64,000 nt of DNA from Chitinibacter sp. FCG-7 (GTDB lineage Bacteria; Pseudomonadota; Gammaproteobacteria; Burkholderiales; Chitinibacteraceae): the NCBI RefSeq assembly GCF_040047665.1, contig NZ_CP157355.1, positions 744,001 to 808,000 on the forward strand, in the 5' to 3' direction. A program made the translations under genes and the position numbers. Positions 9,037 to 19,574 of this stretch are shown piece after piece. The stretch's first letter is position 1; every line of letters begins with the position of its first letter. The notes beneath the pieces were generated by a model. The model was not told the origin of the DNA. It worked only from the letters and a program-made list of their open reading frames with translations, and did no database searches.

Positions 9037-10623
9037 ATGTCGACGACATTGGCAGGTATACGCGTCAAAGGCCATATCAGCGCCGAGTTCGGGAAGATAC
9101 TCTCCCCTGATGCGCTCGCCTTTCTGGCCGAACTACACCGTTTATTCGAACCGCGCCGCCGTGAATTAATGGCAGCGCGTATTGCCCGGCAAGCGCTGCT
9201 CGATCAAGGCGTCAAACCGGATTTTCTAGCGACAACAGCACACATTCGTCATGGCGAATGGAAAATCAGCCCGCTACCGGAAGATTTGCAAGATCGCCGC
9301 GTCGAAATCACCGGCCCAGTCGAGCGCAAAATGATGATTAATGCGCTCAATTCCGGCGCCAAATCGTTTATGGCTGATTTTGAAGATTCCAACACGCCCA
9401 CCTGGGAAAACCAGATTGAAGGGCAAATTAATGTTTATGACGCCTATCGCCGCACGATTCGCTATACCAGCCCGGAAGGCAAGGAATACGCGCTGAATAA
9501 TGAAATCGCGACGCTACTGACCCGCCCACGCGGCTGGCATTTGATGGAAAAACACGTCGAAGTCGACGGCGAAATCATGTCAGGCTCGCTCTTTGATTTT
9601 GGCCTAGTGGTATTTCACAACCTGCAATATCGGCTGAGCATCGGCAGCTCCTGCTACTTTTATCTACCCAAAATGGAATCACATCTGGAAGCGCGCTTAT
9701 GGAATGATGTGTTTACCTGGGCCGAGGCCGAGCTGAAAGCGCCGCACGGCTGCATCAAAGGTACGGTACTGATTGAGACGATTCTGGCCGCCTTTGAGAT
9801 GGATGAAATTCTGTACGAATTGCGCGAGCATTCGGCCGGATTGAATGCCGGGCGCTGGGATTATATTTTTAGCTGCATCAAAAAATTCCGCAGCAACGAT
9901 GATTTCTGTTTGGCTGATCGCGGCAAAATCACCATGACCGTGCCATTTATGCGCGCGTATTCATTATTACTGCTCAAAACCTGCCATCAGCGCGGCGCAC
10001 CGGCGATGGGCGGCATGTCGGCCTATATTCCAGTCAAAACCGACCCCGAAGCGAACGAGCGGGCCATGGCGCAAGTCCGTGCCGACAAAGAGCGTGATGC
10101 AGGTGATGGCTACGATGGCGGCTGGGTTGCACACCCTGGGTTAGTACCTGTTGCTAAGGCAGCCTGGGATTCGGTTCTGGGGCAATACCCCAATCAAATT
10201 CATAAACAAAGGCTGGACGTGCAAGTTGCGGCCGGTGATTTATTAAATTTCCAACCGGAAGCGCCGATCACCGAAGCGGGTGTACGCGGCAATATTTCGG
10301 TCGGGGTGCAATATCTGGCTTCATGGCTGGCGGGCATGGGTTGCGTACCCATCCATAATCTAATGGAAGACGCCGCCACCGCCGAAATCAGCCGCTCGCA
10401 AATCTGGCAATGGATACGCTCGCACAAGGGCGTGCTGGATGATGGCCGCAAGGTGACGAGCGCGCTGTTTAGCCAATTGCTGGTCGAAGAAGTCGCCAAG
10501 ATCGAACAGCAAGGCCGCTATAGCGCCACGCTCAAAGAGGCCGCCCGCTTGTTTGAGCAAATCACCACCAGTGATGAATTTGTCGAGTTTTTAACTTTGC
10601 CAGGTTATACGCGGCTAGCGTGA
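9037..10623 (+). CDS. aceB: malate synthase A (AceB)
   Basis: Condenses glyoxylate with acetyl-CoA to malate, the second glyoxylate-shunt enzyme. About 528 aa, A-type (shorter than GlcB). Motifs visible: [16 protein letters not shown] near residue 115, [23 protein letters not shown] near 255, and [15 protein letters not shown] near 360. ATG at 9037 has GGGAG upstream; an earlier in-frame ATG at 9010 lacks one. Ends before a strong terminator and faces hex. Confidence 0.97.
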   Translation: MSTTLAGIRVKGHISAEFGKILSPDALAFLAELHRLFEPRRRELMAARIARQALLDQGVKPDFLATTAHIRHGEWKISPLPEDLQDRRVEITGPVERKMMINALNSGAKSFMADFEDSNTPTWENQIEGQINVYDAYRRTIRYTSPEGKEYALNNEIATLLTRPRGWHLMEKHVEVDGEIMSGSLFDFGLVVFHNLQYRLSIGSSCYFYLPKMESHLEARLWNDVFTWAEAELKAPHGCIKGTVLIETILAAFEMDEILYELREHSAGLNAGRWDYIFSCIKKFRSNDDFCLADRGKITMTVPFMRAYSLLLLKTCHQRGAPAMGGMSAYIPVKTDPEANERAMAQVRADKERDAGDGYDGGWVAHPGLVPVAKAAWDSVLGQYPNQIHKQRLDVQVAAGDLLNFQPEAPITEAGVRGNISVGVQYLASWLAGMGCVPIHNLMEDAATAEISRSQIWQWIRSHKGVLDDGRKVTSALFSQLLVEEVAKIEQQGRYSATLKEAARLFEQITTSDEFVEFLTLPGYTRLA

Positions 10624-10633
10624 TACCCATAAT

Positions 10634-10681
10634 GGTATACCTCTGTAGCAATTGCTGCATTTGAGCTATAGAGCAATACCC
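10634..10681. repeat. 48-bp inverted-end dispersed repeat, copy 2
   Basis: GGTATACCTCTGTAGC at the left and GAGCTATAGAGCAATACCC at the right; begins 10 bp after the aceB stop. Confidence 0.7.
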
Positions 10682-10684
10682 GAT

Positions 10685-10716
10685 AAAAAAAGCCTCGCAG
10701 ATGCGAGGCTTTTTTG
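10685..10716. terminator. bidirectional intrinsic terminator
   Basis: Perfect stem AAAAAGCCTCGCA with loop GA and its complement, with A and T runs on the two sides. Sits between convergent aceB and hex. Confidence 0.92.
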
Positions 10717-10734
10717 ATTTCAACACGGATCTGA

Positions 10735-13269
10735 TTACACCGTAACCACCCGGCTACGGCGATTATTGGTGCTAAAGGCTGCCACTTTCATCGTTGCCGT
10801 TGCCGCCACTGGGCCGGTATACAGCGCCGAAGCTGGCGTTGGATCAGAGCCATCGGTGGTGTAGCGAATCGCCAAGCCTGGTGCCGATGTATTGGCGTAG
10901 AGCTTGCCTGCTTCGACTTTCACGCCTGGCAACGGGATACGGTAGCCATAGCCGCCGAAGTCTTCACTGCGCGGGAAGCCATCCAGACGTGGCAATTCGC
11001 GTTGGCCAAGGCGGTTGGCAAACTCGTTCCAGTCCGCATCGATTTTGCTCTGACGAGCGGCAGCATCGGCAATCGACGTCCAAGCTGGATCTTTCGCCCA
11101 GGCGCGTTCGGCCAATGCAATCGTGCGTGGCATCGCCAGATATTCAAGACGGCCGCGGTTACGGATGTTTTCCGCCCACAATTGGCCTTGGATACCGATG
11201 ATGTTTTTGGTCCCTTCTGGCGTCAGACGCACTTTGCTGGCGATATTGTCTTTATCCAGCGCATGGCCAAACAGATTGACCGTCGCAGTGGTAAAGATAT
11301 CCAGCGGTACAAACTCAAACGCACCGCGCGTTTCGATAAAACCGCCCCAGTAGTAACCCGGCTCCAGTGGGTCTTTCGCGTAGGCCAAGTCGAAATACAG
11401 ATTGGTCACATTCGACAAAACCGTTTTGTAGCCCGCGTTGGCCAACTGATAAGCAAAGTCTTCCTGACCCCAGCCCCACACGTTATTCCACACATAGGGG
11501 CGGAAGTTGGCGTTGACGAACTCTGGATTTGGTCCATGCGTATGCACGCCGTTGACTTCTTTTTTCACCAGCGCAATTTCTTCCCAGCCGCCAAACACCA
11601 GACCGTATTTTTTCAGCAGGTCGCGGTAGCGGGCGAGGAAATAGTTTTGCAGCTCGACGATTTGCGTCATGCCCTGCTCTTTCATAAAGGCCTGACAAAC
11701 TGGCGATTGCTCCCACGCGCCGTGCGGTACTTCATCACCGCCGGTGTGCATCGTCGTGAACGGCGCGCCCGCTTCTTCGAACATTGCTTTTACGTCGTGC
11801 AAAACGGTTTCGATGAAGTTGTAGCAGGACTCCTGACCGATACAGATCACATTGTCGTGCCACAGCTGCACTGACTCATACACCGATGCGTCGTTAAAGT
11901 CACACAACAGGTATTGTTTGGCCTCGGCTTCACGCCCTTCGGCCATCAGGCGGGTATAACGCACGTTCATGGCCTTGATCGCAGCACGGGCGTGACCTGG
12001 TACGTCGATCTCTGGCACGACTTCGATGTGGCGTGCGGTGGCATATTTCAGGATTTCGATAAAGTCTGCTTTGCTGTAATAGCCGCTACCCGCTTTACCC
12101 GCCACGTCGCCGCCCGAGCCAAAGCAAGGCACCAGATTGTCAGTTTCGTCGGCCGTGTAGCCACGCAAGCTACCGATTTCGGTCAGCTCAGGCAGGCTAG
12201 GGATTTCCAAACGCCAGCCTTCGTCGTCGGTCACGTGGAAGTGGAATTGATTGAGCTTGTAGAGCGACATGCATTCAAGCAGGCGCAAGATGGTTTCTTT
12301 GCTGGTGAAGTTACGGCCCACGTCCAGATGCATACCACGGTAGGCAAAGCGTGGCGCGTCGACCACTTTGCACGCGCCAACGGCGAGCTCGGCTTGTGGG
12401 TTCAGGAAGGCCGCCACTGGCAATAATTGACGCAAACTTTGAATACCGTTGCACACGCCTGCAGCGCTCGCGCCAGTAATCACGATGCCTTGTGGCGTCA
12501 CGTCGAGCTGGTAAGCCTCATTCGGTGCCAGCGTATCGCTAACATTCACCGCGCCGATTTGCAGCTTGATCGTGGCCGCGCCTGCTGGCGTAATTGCTGC
12601 GCGTTGCAGTGTTTTGCCGCTCACATCGTGCAGGCTGGCTTGCAGCAAAGCGGCTTCATTGGCCAGATCAGCCGAATGCACGATATAGGTATTTTTATTG
12701 ATCACAAACTCGCCCGCTGCGGCGGTATAGCTCAGCGGCGTTGGCGTGATTTTGCTCAGGCTGTCGGCAGGCAACAGACTCAGGGCAGCATTATCGGCAT
12801 AAGTTTGTGCGGCGTTGCTCAGAGCAACCTGATCGGCAGCATTGCGATTGCGCTGTGCTGGCGTGGCAAACTCGGCAATTTCCGGGTCGCCAATCACTTC
12901 CATCTGCGCATTCGGCATGCCAACGTCATAAACAATGTAAAAACCCAATGGCGCGTCGGTTTCGCTAATCACCCAGAATAGGCCTTCGTAATCAAAGGTA
13001 CGGGTTTCGCCCGGCTGCAATGCGCCAAATTCGGCTTTGGGTTCCAGACTCCAGAAATCACCATTGACGTGAGTGACCAGCACATTGCCCGATACAGTTT
13101 CAGGCTTGATTTTGCGACAGGTATTGAAATAGATGGCCCAGCCTGATGCTGGCAGGGGCTGATCGGATAGATTGGTCAGCGTTAATGCGGCGAGAAAGTT
13201 ATCGCCGTTATGAGCGTTGGTTTTATTGGCCCATGTTAATTTTAAATGCGCACCTGCTGGCTTGTTCAT
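10735..13269 (-). CDS. beta-N-acetylhexosaminidase / chitobiase, GH20
   Basis: Hydrolyses chitobiose and other N-acetyl-hexosaminides to GlcNAc. About 844 aa with the four-part chitobiase layout: N-terminal carbohydrate-binding-like domain (about 8-150), a GH20 N domain (about 180-320), the catalytic TIM barrel with the Asp-Glu pair in HTGGDEVPHGAW, and a C-terminal immunoglobulin-like domain ending YTTDGSDPTPASALYTG. ATG at 13269 follows AGGGAGA. In that form there is no signal peptide. A longer reading from 13356 (MLGITALALLHC...) has a short hydrophobic stretch, but no convincing signal peptide or lipobox. The enzyme may be cytoplasmic, acting on imported chitobiose. Divergent from an AraC gene that probably controls it. 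Confidence 0.93.
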   Translation of the reverse strand: MNKPAGAHLKLTWANKTNAHNGDNFLAALTLTNLSDQPLPASGWAIYFNTCRKIKPETVSGNVLVTHVNGDFWSLEPKAEFGALQPGETRTFDYEGLFWVISETDAPLGFYIVYDVGMPNAQMEVIGDPEIAEFATPAQRNRNAADQVALSNAAQTYADNAALSLLPADSLSKITPTPLSYTAAAGEFVINKNTYIVHSADLANEAALLQASLHDVSGKTLQRAAITPAGAATIKLQIGAVNVSDTLAPNEAYQLDVTPQGIVITGASAAGVCNGIQSLRQLLPVAAFLNPQAELAVGACKVVDAPRFAYRGMHLDVGRNFTSKETILRLLECMSLYKLNQFHFHVTDDEGWRLEIPSLPELTEIGSLRGYTADETDNLVPCFGSGGDVAGKAGSGYYSKADFIEILKYATARHIEVVPEIDVPGHARAAIKAMNVRYTRLMAEGREAEAKQYLLCDFNDASVYESVQLWHDNVICIGQESCYNFIETVLHDVKAMFEEAGAPFTTMHTGGDEVPHGAWEQSPVCQAFMKEQGMTQIVELQNYFLARYRDLLKKYGLVFGGWEEIALVKKEVNGVHTHGPNPEFVNANFRPYVWNNVWGWGQEDFAYQLANAGYKTVLSNVTNLYFDLAYAKDPLEPGYYWGGFIETRGAFEFVPLDIFTTATVNLFGHALDKDNIASKVRLTPEGTKNIIGIQGQLWAENIRNRGRLEYLAMPRTIALAERAWAKDPAWTSIADAAARQSKIDADWNEFANRLGQRELPRLDGFPRSEDFGGYGYRIPLPGVKVEAGKLYANTSAPGLAIRYTTDGSDPTPASALYTGPVAATATMKVAAFSTNNRRSRVVTV

Positions 13270-13490
13270 TCTTGCTTTCTCCCTTCGGTTAATCAATCGG
13301 GGCCGTCTTCCCCATCCAGCACAGTGTAGAAGTGCCAAAGCCGTAATGCCAAGCACTGCTTACGGGCTGTCGCCAGGATGGTCGCCACTCGCCGCTGATT
13401 GCCATTTATACCGCCAAGCCACCACAAAACATCCATCATTAGCCCAAAAAAGAATAGAATCAGCCCAAATCATTAAGCGAGGCACCATAG

Positions 13491-14360
13491 ATGCTGATAC
13501 GGGAATGGATAGGCAACTCGCAAGGCCATGCCTGGCGGCTTAATCATCATCTGGCCGAATCGCTGCCGTTCAATTTTCATTTCCATCCCGAATACGAGCT
13601 GACGCTCACGCTGGGCGGCACAGGCCAGCGGCATATTGGCAGCGATCTGGAAGGCTTTGATCAATGCGATCTGGCGCTGGTGGCACCCAATCAGCCGCAC
13701 AGCTGGCAAGCACCTGCGCGCGTCGATGGCGGACAGATCGAGCTGCAGGTCGTACTGTTCCGGCTCGATTGGCTGGTGTCGCTGGCGGAAAATGGCATGC
13801 CCGAACTACGGCATTTATGCCAGTGGCTGGCGCAAATCCGGCAGGGCGTGGTGTTTAGCCCCGACTGCACGCGCATTATTGCGCCCCGATTAGCGCAGCT
13901 GCATGAATTGTCCGGGCTGAAACGGCTAACGGCCTTGCTCGATATTCTGGCCGAGCTAGAAAACGATCAGGCGGCGCGTTTTATCAATGGCGAGCTAACG
14001 CAGCTAGACCCGGATCGCCGCTTGATCAGAGCCATGACGCATCTGCAAAACCATTATTTGCAGGCCGTCACGCTGGACGAGCTGGCCCAGGTTGCCGCCT
14101 GCAGCGTGACCACGCTGAAAAGACTGTTTGCCCAGCAAATGAAATCAAGCTTTAGCCAGGAGCTTTCGCGCTTGCGTATCGCCCATGCCAGCAATCTGCT
14201 CCTGACCACGGATCGCGGCATAGACTGGATCGCCAGCCAAAGCGGCTATCCCTGTTTAAGTCATTTTTATCAGCAGTTTAGCGAGCGGCTGGGCCAAACG
14301 CCCAGCGCCTTTCGGCGGCAAGCCAAAGCGCACTCGACGCAAGGGCGACACAGGGTATAG
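13491..14360 (+). CDS. AraC-family transcriptional regulator
   Basis: 289 aa. The N-terminal cupin-like ligand domain (HHLAESLPFNFHFHPEYELTL, about residues 18-100) and the C-terminal double helix-turn-helix (about 190-285, with VTLDELAQVAACSVTTLKRLF and YPCLSHFYQQFSERLGQTP) are both present. GAGG precedes the ATG. Divergent from the GH20 gene, so a role in amino-sugar or chitobiose control is likely but unproven. The last codon and stop (GTA TAG) lie inside a 48-bp dispersed repeat, so the C-terminus may have been trimmed or extended by it. Confidence 0.85.
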   Translation: MLIREWIGNSQGHAWRLNHHLAESLPFNFHFHPEYELTLTLGGTGQRHIGSDLEGFDQCDLALVAPNQPHSWQAPARVDGGQIELQVVLFRLDWLVSLAENGMPELRHLCQWLAQIRQGVVFSPDCTRIIAPRLAQLHELSGLKRLTALLDILAELENDQAARFINGELTQLDPDRRLIRAMTHLQNHYLQAVTLDELAQVAACSVTTLKRLFAQQMKSSFSQELSRLRIAHASNLLLTTDRGIDWIASQSGYPCLSHFYQQFSERLGQTPSAFRRQAKAHSTQGRHRV

Positions 14361-14402
14361 CCCGCAACAGCATATGCAAAAATCGCTACAACGATATACC
14401 CC
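14353..14402. repeat. 48-bp inverted-end dispersed repeat, copy 3
   Basis: GGGTATAGCCCGCAACA at the left, TCGCTACAACGATATACCCC at the right. Contains the stop codon of the AraC gene. Confidence 0.75.
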
Positions 14403-14486
14403 AAGAAAGTTAATCCAACATCATGGAATCAGCCATTCTGGCTGTTTTCAGGGCAAGGAAGAAGCAGCAGCGCAGCAGATGACAGG

Positions 14487-14512
14487 CACTGCAAGAGAGT
14501 GATTTTGCAGTG
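14487..14512. other. hairpin in the purL upstream region
   Basis: CACTGCAA and TTGCAGTG form a perfect 8-bp stem with a 10-nt loop. It lies 83 bp upstream of purL; no classic PurR box (ACGCAAACG type) is seen. Role unknown. Confidence 0.4.
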
Positions 14513-14595
14513 GAATTCACGCTTTCTTTCTCCTAGAAGTAGCCATTTTTCGGTATGATTACGTACTTTTTGCCAAATTTCTGGGTTCTATAGAC

Positions 14596-17500
14596 ATGGC
14601 CAACGTGCTCCAACTACGCGGCGGTACCGCGCTTTCACCGTTCCGGATTGAAAAATTAGCAACTGCGCTCGCCGCGCAAGGTCTGACTGTCAACCTTTAT
14701 GCCGAATACTGGCATTTCATCGAATTGAACGCCGATTTGTCCGCTGACGATCAGGCTGTCCTTGAGCGCATTTTGAGCTATGGCGAGCCCGCCAATCCGG
14801 CGCAAGCCGCTGGCACGCCGATTCTGGTCTTGCCGCGTCTGGGCACCATTTCTCCGTGGTCGTCCAAAGCGAGCGATATCGCCCTGCACTGTGGTCTGGA
14901 CGGCAAAGTTGCGCGCATCGAGCGCGGTATGGCCATTTACGCCAGCAAGGCTGATGGCTCAGCGCTGTCTATGGCAGAAAAAAATACACTATTGCCGCTG
15001 ATTCACGATCGCATGACCGAGCAAGTATTCGAAGGCTTGGCGGCAGGCAATGAGCTATTCCGCCATTTTGAGCCAAGCGAACTGAAAACCGTTGATATCC
15101 TTGGTGGCGGCAAAGCGGCACTGGAACAAGCCAATATCGAAAACGGCCTGGCCTTGTCGGAAGACGAAATCGAATACCTGGTAGAAAACTTCAACAAACT
15201 CGGCCGCAACCCGACCGACGTTGAATTGACGATGTTCGCTCAGGCCAACTCCGAGCATTGCCGTCACAAAATTTTCAATGCCAACTTCATCATCGACGGC
15301 CAAGCACAGGATTACAGCCTGTTTGGCATGATTCGCGAAACGCACAAAGCATCACCTGAAGGCACGGTCGTTGCGTATTCCGACAACTCATCGGTGATCG
15401 AAGGTGCAGAAATCGAGCGCTTCTTCCCTGCGAGCAACGGCGCTGAATACGGCTTTGAAACGCAAAAAACCCACATTCTGATGAAAGTGGAAACGCACAA
15501 TCACCCAACGGCAATTTCACCATTCCCCGGCGCAGCAACGGGCTCGGGCGGTGAGATTCGTGATGAAGGCGCAACGGGTCGCGGCTCGAAACCGAAAGCC
15601 GGTTTGTGTGGTTTCACCGTATCAAACTTGAATCTCCCCGGCTACGTACAAGATTGGGAAAGCCCAGAATACGGCAAGCCCGATCGCATCGCTTCGGCGC
15701 TCGATATTATGATCGAAGGCCCGATTGGCGCTGCGGCATTTAATAATGAATTTGGCCGCCCGAACTTGGCCGGTTATTTCCGTACGTTCGAGTTGGATGT
15801 CAACGGCGAGCGCCGTGGCTACCACAAGCCGATCATGATCGCTGGCGGTCTGGGCAATATTAGCGCGGACCACGTAACCAAAAACGGCCTGCCTGATGGC
15901 TCATTGCTGATCCAACTCGGCGGCCCGGGCATGTTGATCGGTATGGGTGGCGGCGCAGCGTCATCAATGGATACCGGTGCAAACGCGGCGGATTTGGATT
16001 TTGACTCGGTACAGCGCGGTAACCCGGAAATGGAACGTCGTTGCCAGGAAGTGATCGACCGCTGCTGGCAACTGGGCGACAAAAACCCGATCCAGTCGAT
16101 TCACGACGTCGGCGCAGGTGGTATTTCGAATGCTTTCCCAGAGTTGGTGAACGACGCCGGCATGGGTGCGGTGTTTAACTTGCGTAAAGTGAATATCGAA
16201 GAACGCGGCATGGCGCCGAAAGAAATTTGGTCGAATGAATCGCAAGAGCGCTATGTGCTCGGCATTCACCCGAACGATTTGCTGACTTTCGAAGCGATTT
16301 GCGAGCGCGAGCGTTGCCCATTTGCCGTCATCGGCCACACCACTGACGAGCGCCACTTGACGGTGGAAGATCCGCACTTCGGTAACAAGCCTGTCGATAT
16401 GCCAATGGACGTCTTGCTCGGCAAACCACCAAAAATGACCCGCGATGTAACGCGCATCAAACCCGAACTCAAAGTATTCGATTCATCAGCGCTCGATTTG
16501 AAAGAGTCGCTGTATAAAGTATTGCAATTGCCATCGGTAGCGGACAAGTCGTTCCTGATTAATATCGGCGATCGTACCGTCGGCGGCTATACCGCGCGCG
16601 ACCAGATGGTTGGCCCTTGGCAAATCCCAGTAGCCGACGTTGCAGTTACTACCATGGGGTATAACACCGTATGCGGCGAAGCAATGGCGATGGGCGAACG
16701 TACCCCCCTCGCCTTGATCAATGCCGCCGCATCGGGCCGCATGGCCGTTGGTGAAGCGCTGACCAACTTGGCAGCCGCACCGATTGCTAAATTGGGCGAC
16801 GTGAAATTGTCGGCCAACTGGATGGCCCCAGCCGGTCACCCGGGCGAAGACGCGAATCTGTACGACACCGTGCAAGCCGTTGGCTTGGAATTGTGCCGTG
16901 AATTGGGCGTATCAATTCCAGTCGGCAAAGACTCGCTGTCGATGAAAACCGTGTGGGATGACGCTGGCGAGAAAAAAGCCGTGGTGGCACCACTGTCGCT
17001 GATTATTTCCGGCTTCGCGCCAGTCAGCGACGTACGCAAAACGCTGACGCCGCAACTGGTTACCGGCGTTGACACCGACTTGCTATTGATCGACTTGGGC
17101 ACCGGCAAATGCCGTCTCGGTGGCTCGGCGCTAGCGCAAGTGAACGCCGAAATCGGCAACTGGGCGCCTGATGTGGTGAGCGTAGATCACCTTAAAGCCT
17201 TCTTTGCCACAGTGCAAAAGCTGAATCTTGAAGGCAAATTGCTGGCTTATCACGACCGTTCGGACGGCGGCCTGATCGCCACCGTGACCGAGATGATGTT
17301 TGCTAGCCATTGCGGCGTAACACTGGAAATTGACGAATTGTGTATTGATCGTCGCGTTCGTCAACGTCAACAGCACGAAATCACGCCAGAAGATGTGGCG
17401 CGTGCTGAAAACGGCCGTGTCATGGGCGTGTTGTTTAACGAAGAGTTGGGCGCAGTATTGCAAGTACGCCGGAGCGACACCGCTGCCGTGATCGCTGCAT

Positions 17501-18549
17501 TTATGCACGCGCAATTGGCCGGTGAATTGCATGTGATCGGTACAACCAATCACGACGACAAGCTGAAAATCAAAAAACGCAATCGCATGCTACTCGAAGA
17601 GTCACGCGTGAGCCTGCAACAGGCTTGGAGCAAAACCAGCTGGCAAATTCAGCGTTTGCGCGACAATCCTGCTTGCGCCGATGCCGAATACGCGCGTATC
17701 GCCGACAAGAATGACAAAGGCTTGTTTGCCAAGCTGACATTCAATCCCTCTGAAGACATCGCCGCACCATACATTGCAAAAGGCGTGAAACCGCGCGTTG
17801 CGGTATTACGCGAGCAAGGCGTGAACGGCCATATCGAGATGGGCGCTGCGTTCAACCGTGCTGGCTTTACTGCGGTTGACGTGCATATGAGCGACGTGAT
17901 CGCTGGCCGCGTGCAGCTGGCTGACTTTATGGGCTTAGCGGCTTGCGGTGGTTTCTCGTACGGTGACGTATTGGGCGCTGGTGAAGGTTGGGCGAAATCA
18001 ATTCTGTTTAACGCCGCCGCGCGTGCGCAGTTTGAAGCGTTCTTCAACCGCGCCGACACCTTCGGCTTGGGCGTGTGTAATGGTTGCCAGATGATGGCTA
18101 ATTTGTCCGGCATTATTCCGGGCGCTGAACACTGGCCAAAATTCACCCGCAATCAGAGCGAGCAATTTGAAGCGCGCTTTGTAACGGTGGAAGTACCACA
18201 ATCACCATCGCTGTTCTTCAACGGCATGGCGGGCAGCCAAATGCCAGTCGTGGTGAGCCACGGTGAAGGTTTTGCCAATTTCAGCCAGCAAGGCGATATT
18301 AGTAAGGCGCTAGTCGCAATGCGCTATGTTGATAGCCACGGCAAACCAACGCAGCAATATCCTCTCAACCCGAACGGCAGCCCACAAGCCATTGCCGGTG
18401 TAACCACACCAGACGGTCGCTTTAGCATCATGATGCCGCACCCAGAGCGCGTATTCCGCACGGTACAAAACAGCTGGCACCCAAGCGAGTGGGAAGAAGA
18501 CGGCGCATGGATGCGTATGTTCCGCAACGCCAGAGCTTTCCTGGGCTAG
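14596..18549 (+). CDS. purL: phosphoribosylformylglycinamidine synthase, long form (PurL)
   Basis: Converts FGAR, glutamine and ATP to FGAM in purine synthesis. 1317 aa, the single-chain proteobacterial form: N-terminal PurS-like domain (1-150), linker, two AIRS-type ATPase halves ([24 protein letters not shown] near residue 295 marks the first), and a C-terminal class-I glutamine amidotransferase with the nucleophile Cys in GVCNGCQMM (about 1162) and His-Glu in MPHPERVFR (about 1282). No frame breaks. A terminator follows 25 bp downstream. GAGCAATACCCC just after the stop resembles the right half of the 48-bp repeat family. Confidence 0.98.
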   Translation: MANVLQLRGGTALSPFRIEKLATALAAQGLTVNLYAEYWHFIELNADLSADDQAVLERILSYGEPANPAQAAGTPILVLPRLGTISPWSSKASDIALHCGLDGKVARIERGMAIYASKADGSALSMAEKNTLLPLIHDRMTEQVFEGLAAGNELFRHFEPSELKTVDILGGGKAALEQANIENGLALSEDEIEYLVENFNKLGRNPTDVELTMFAQANSEHCRHKIFNANFIIDGQAQDYSLFGMIRETHKASPEGTVVAYSDNSSVIEGAEIERFFPASNGAEYGFETQKTHILMKVETHNHPTAISPFPGAATGSGGEIRDEGATGRGSKPKAGLCGFTVSNLNLPGYVQDWESPEYGKPDRIASALDIMIEGPIGAAAFNNEFGRPNLAGYFRTFELDVNGERRGYHKPIMIAGGLGNISADHVTKNGLPDGSLLIQLGGPGMLIGMGGGAASSMDTGANAADLDFDSVQRGNPEMERRCQEVIDRCWQLGDKNPIQSIHDVGAGGISNAFPELVNDAGMGAVFNLRKVNIEERGMAPKEIWSNESQERYVLGIHPNDLLTFEAICERERCPFAVIGHTTDERHLTVEDPHFGNKPVDMPMDVLLGKPPKMTRDVTRIKPELKVFDSSALDLKESLYKVLQLPSVADKSFLINIGDRTVGGYTARDQMVGPWQIPVADVAVTTMGYNTVCGEAMAMGERTPLALINAAASGRMAVGEALTNLAAAPIAKLGDVKLSANWMAPAGHPGEDANLYDTVQAVGLELCRELGVSIPVGKDSLSMKTVWDDAGEKKAVVAPLSLIISGFAPVSDVRKTLTPQLVTGVDTDLLLIDLGTGKCRLGGSALAQVNAEIGNWAPDVVSVDHLKAFFATVQKLNLEGKLLAYHDRSDGGLIATVTEMMFASHCGVTLEIDELCIDRRVRQRQQHEITPEDVARAENGRVMGVLFNEELGAVLQVRRSDTAAVIAAFMHAQLAGELHVIGTTNHDDKLKIKKRNRMLLEESRVSLQQAWSKTSWQIQRLRDNPACADAEYARIADKNDKGLFAKLTFNPSEDIAAPYIAKGVKPRVAVLREQGVNGHIEMGAAFNRAGFTAVDVHMSDVIAGRVQLADFMGLAACGGFSYGDVLGAGEGWAKSILFNAAARAQFEAFFNRADTFGLGVCNGCQMMANLSGIIPGAEHWPKFTRNQSEQFEARFVTVEVPQSPSLFFNGMAGSQMPVVVSHGEGFANFSQQGDISKALVAMRYVDSHGKPTQQYPLNPNGSPQAIAGVTTPDGRFSIMMPHPERVFRTVQNSWHPSEWEEDGAWMRMFRNARAFLG

Positions 18550-18572
18550 GGAGCAATACCCCTTAGCAAATC

Positions 18573-18602
18573 AAAAAGCCCCATCAGATGATGGGGCTTT
18601 TT
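18573..18602 (+). terminator. intrinsic terminator after purL
   Basis: AAAAAGCCCCATC, loop AGAT, GATGGGGCTTTTT; perfect 13-bp stem with T tail. Confidence 0.9.
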
Positions 18603-18680
18603 ATCGCCGCTGGAAAATGTGTTTGCGACGCCATTTGCCAGCGACGGTGCAACGTTACCTGCTGCGAGCAGCAGGTAAAT

Positions 18681-19187
18681 TTATACCTGCTCCTCAGCGA
18701 TATGCAGCTCGATTTCGACGTTTTCAGCCGAATACTGAATCTGTGCCAGCAATACCGCGTCAACGCGATTCGCAAAACGGCGTAGCGGGATAGAGCGCTC
18801 TAGTGCAGGGCCCATTTCCGAGCGGAATTCTTTCACGTATTGCAGCGCGCCAACGTGATCGCTTTCGAGCTCATCTTCGTGATCGCTCACGATGCTTTTC
18901 ACCTTTTTGCGGATTTCTTTCAGCTCTTTAAACAGCTCGCTCGATACTTCGCACAAATCGGCAAACTGTAAAGACACATCCACTACGCTACCAGGCACCA
19001 GAAAACTCGCCAGCGTTTTTGAGCTATTTTTCAGCAATTCAAGCTGCTGATCATCAAAAACCAGCTGTAATGGGAAATACTCTTCCGACGCTTTTAAAGC
19101 CTGACGAATACCATCATTGCTGCGCAAAGCTTCCGGCAATTTACTGCTTGCACGGGCGTTCACCACATAACGGGTTTTGGTGCTCAT
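18681..19187 (-). CDS. conserved-looking hypothetical protein
   Basis: 168 aa; I do not recognise a named family. No signal peptide or membrane segment. Mostly helical and charged: a central stretch SSELFKELKEIRKKVKSIVSDHEDELESD (about residues 85-113) looks like a coiled coil, and the C-terminus has an amphipathic segment ending ELHIAEEQV. ATG at 19187 has GGAG seven bases upstream. It stands alone between purL and tRNA-Leu on the opposite strand. Codon use looks like that of its neighbours, so the gene is probably real. Confidence 0.7.
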   Translation of the reverse strand: MSTKTRYVVNARASSKLPEALRSNDGIRQALKASEEYFPLQLVFDDQQLELLKNSSKTLASFLVPGSVVDVSLQFADLCEVSSELFKELKEIRKKVKSIVSDHEDELESDHVGALQYVKEFRSEMGPALERSIPLRRFANRVDAVLLAQIQYSAENVEIELHIAEEQV

Positions 19188-19368
19188 TACATTCTCCAAA
19201 GAAAGTTAGGATAAAGTTTATAGCGAGAGTGTGACGCCGCTTTTAATATGCATCAAGTCCGATCAGATGATTCCGATTATTTTCAAACAGGGCTAGACAA
19301 GGTGGGACGGATTCGTTAATATTCGCCTCCTCTGAATTGCATACCTCATTAGCAATTCATCGTGATGT

Positions 19369-19453
19369 GCGCGATTGGTGGAATTGGTAGACACGCAGCG
19401 TTGAGGTCGCTGTGCCGCAAGGCGTGCGAGTTCGAGTCTCGTGTTGCGCACCA
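19369..19453 (+). tRNA. tRNA-Leu, anticodon GAG
   Basis: An 85-nt cloverleaf with encoded CCA. The acceptor GCGCGAT pairs with GTTGCGC, the anticodon stem CAGCG/CGCTG encloses loop TTGAGGT, and there is a long variable arm (TGCCGCAAGGCG) as expected for a class II tRNA. The T loop reads TTCGAGT. Confidence 0.97.
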
Positions 19454-19463
19454 CAAAAACATT

Positions 19464-19498
19464 AACCCCGAAAGTTGAAAAGCTTTGCGGGGTTTTTT
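19464..19498 (+). terminator. terminator after tRNA-Leu
   Basis: AACCCCG and AAAG pair with CTTT and GCGGGGTT across a loop; a T6 tail follows. Confidence 0.85.
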
Positions 19499-19574
19499 GT
19501 TTGCCAGCTTTTTTCGGCTTGGATGCTATCGAGAAATTCTGTTTGGCCGCCTGAGCAAAACTAGCAAAACTAAA

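Noticed and set aside
13270..13356. Possible lipoprotein signal in a longer GH20 reading frame (ALLHC)
   Set aside because: His before the Cys does not fit a lipobox, the hydrophobic part is short, and the internal ATG has a better ribosome site.
19334..19360. GCATACC and AGCAATTC upstream of tRNA-Leu
   Set aside because: Short resemblance to the 48-bp repeat but wrong order and spacing of the ends.
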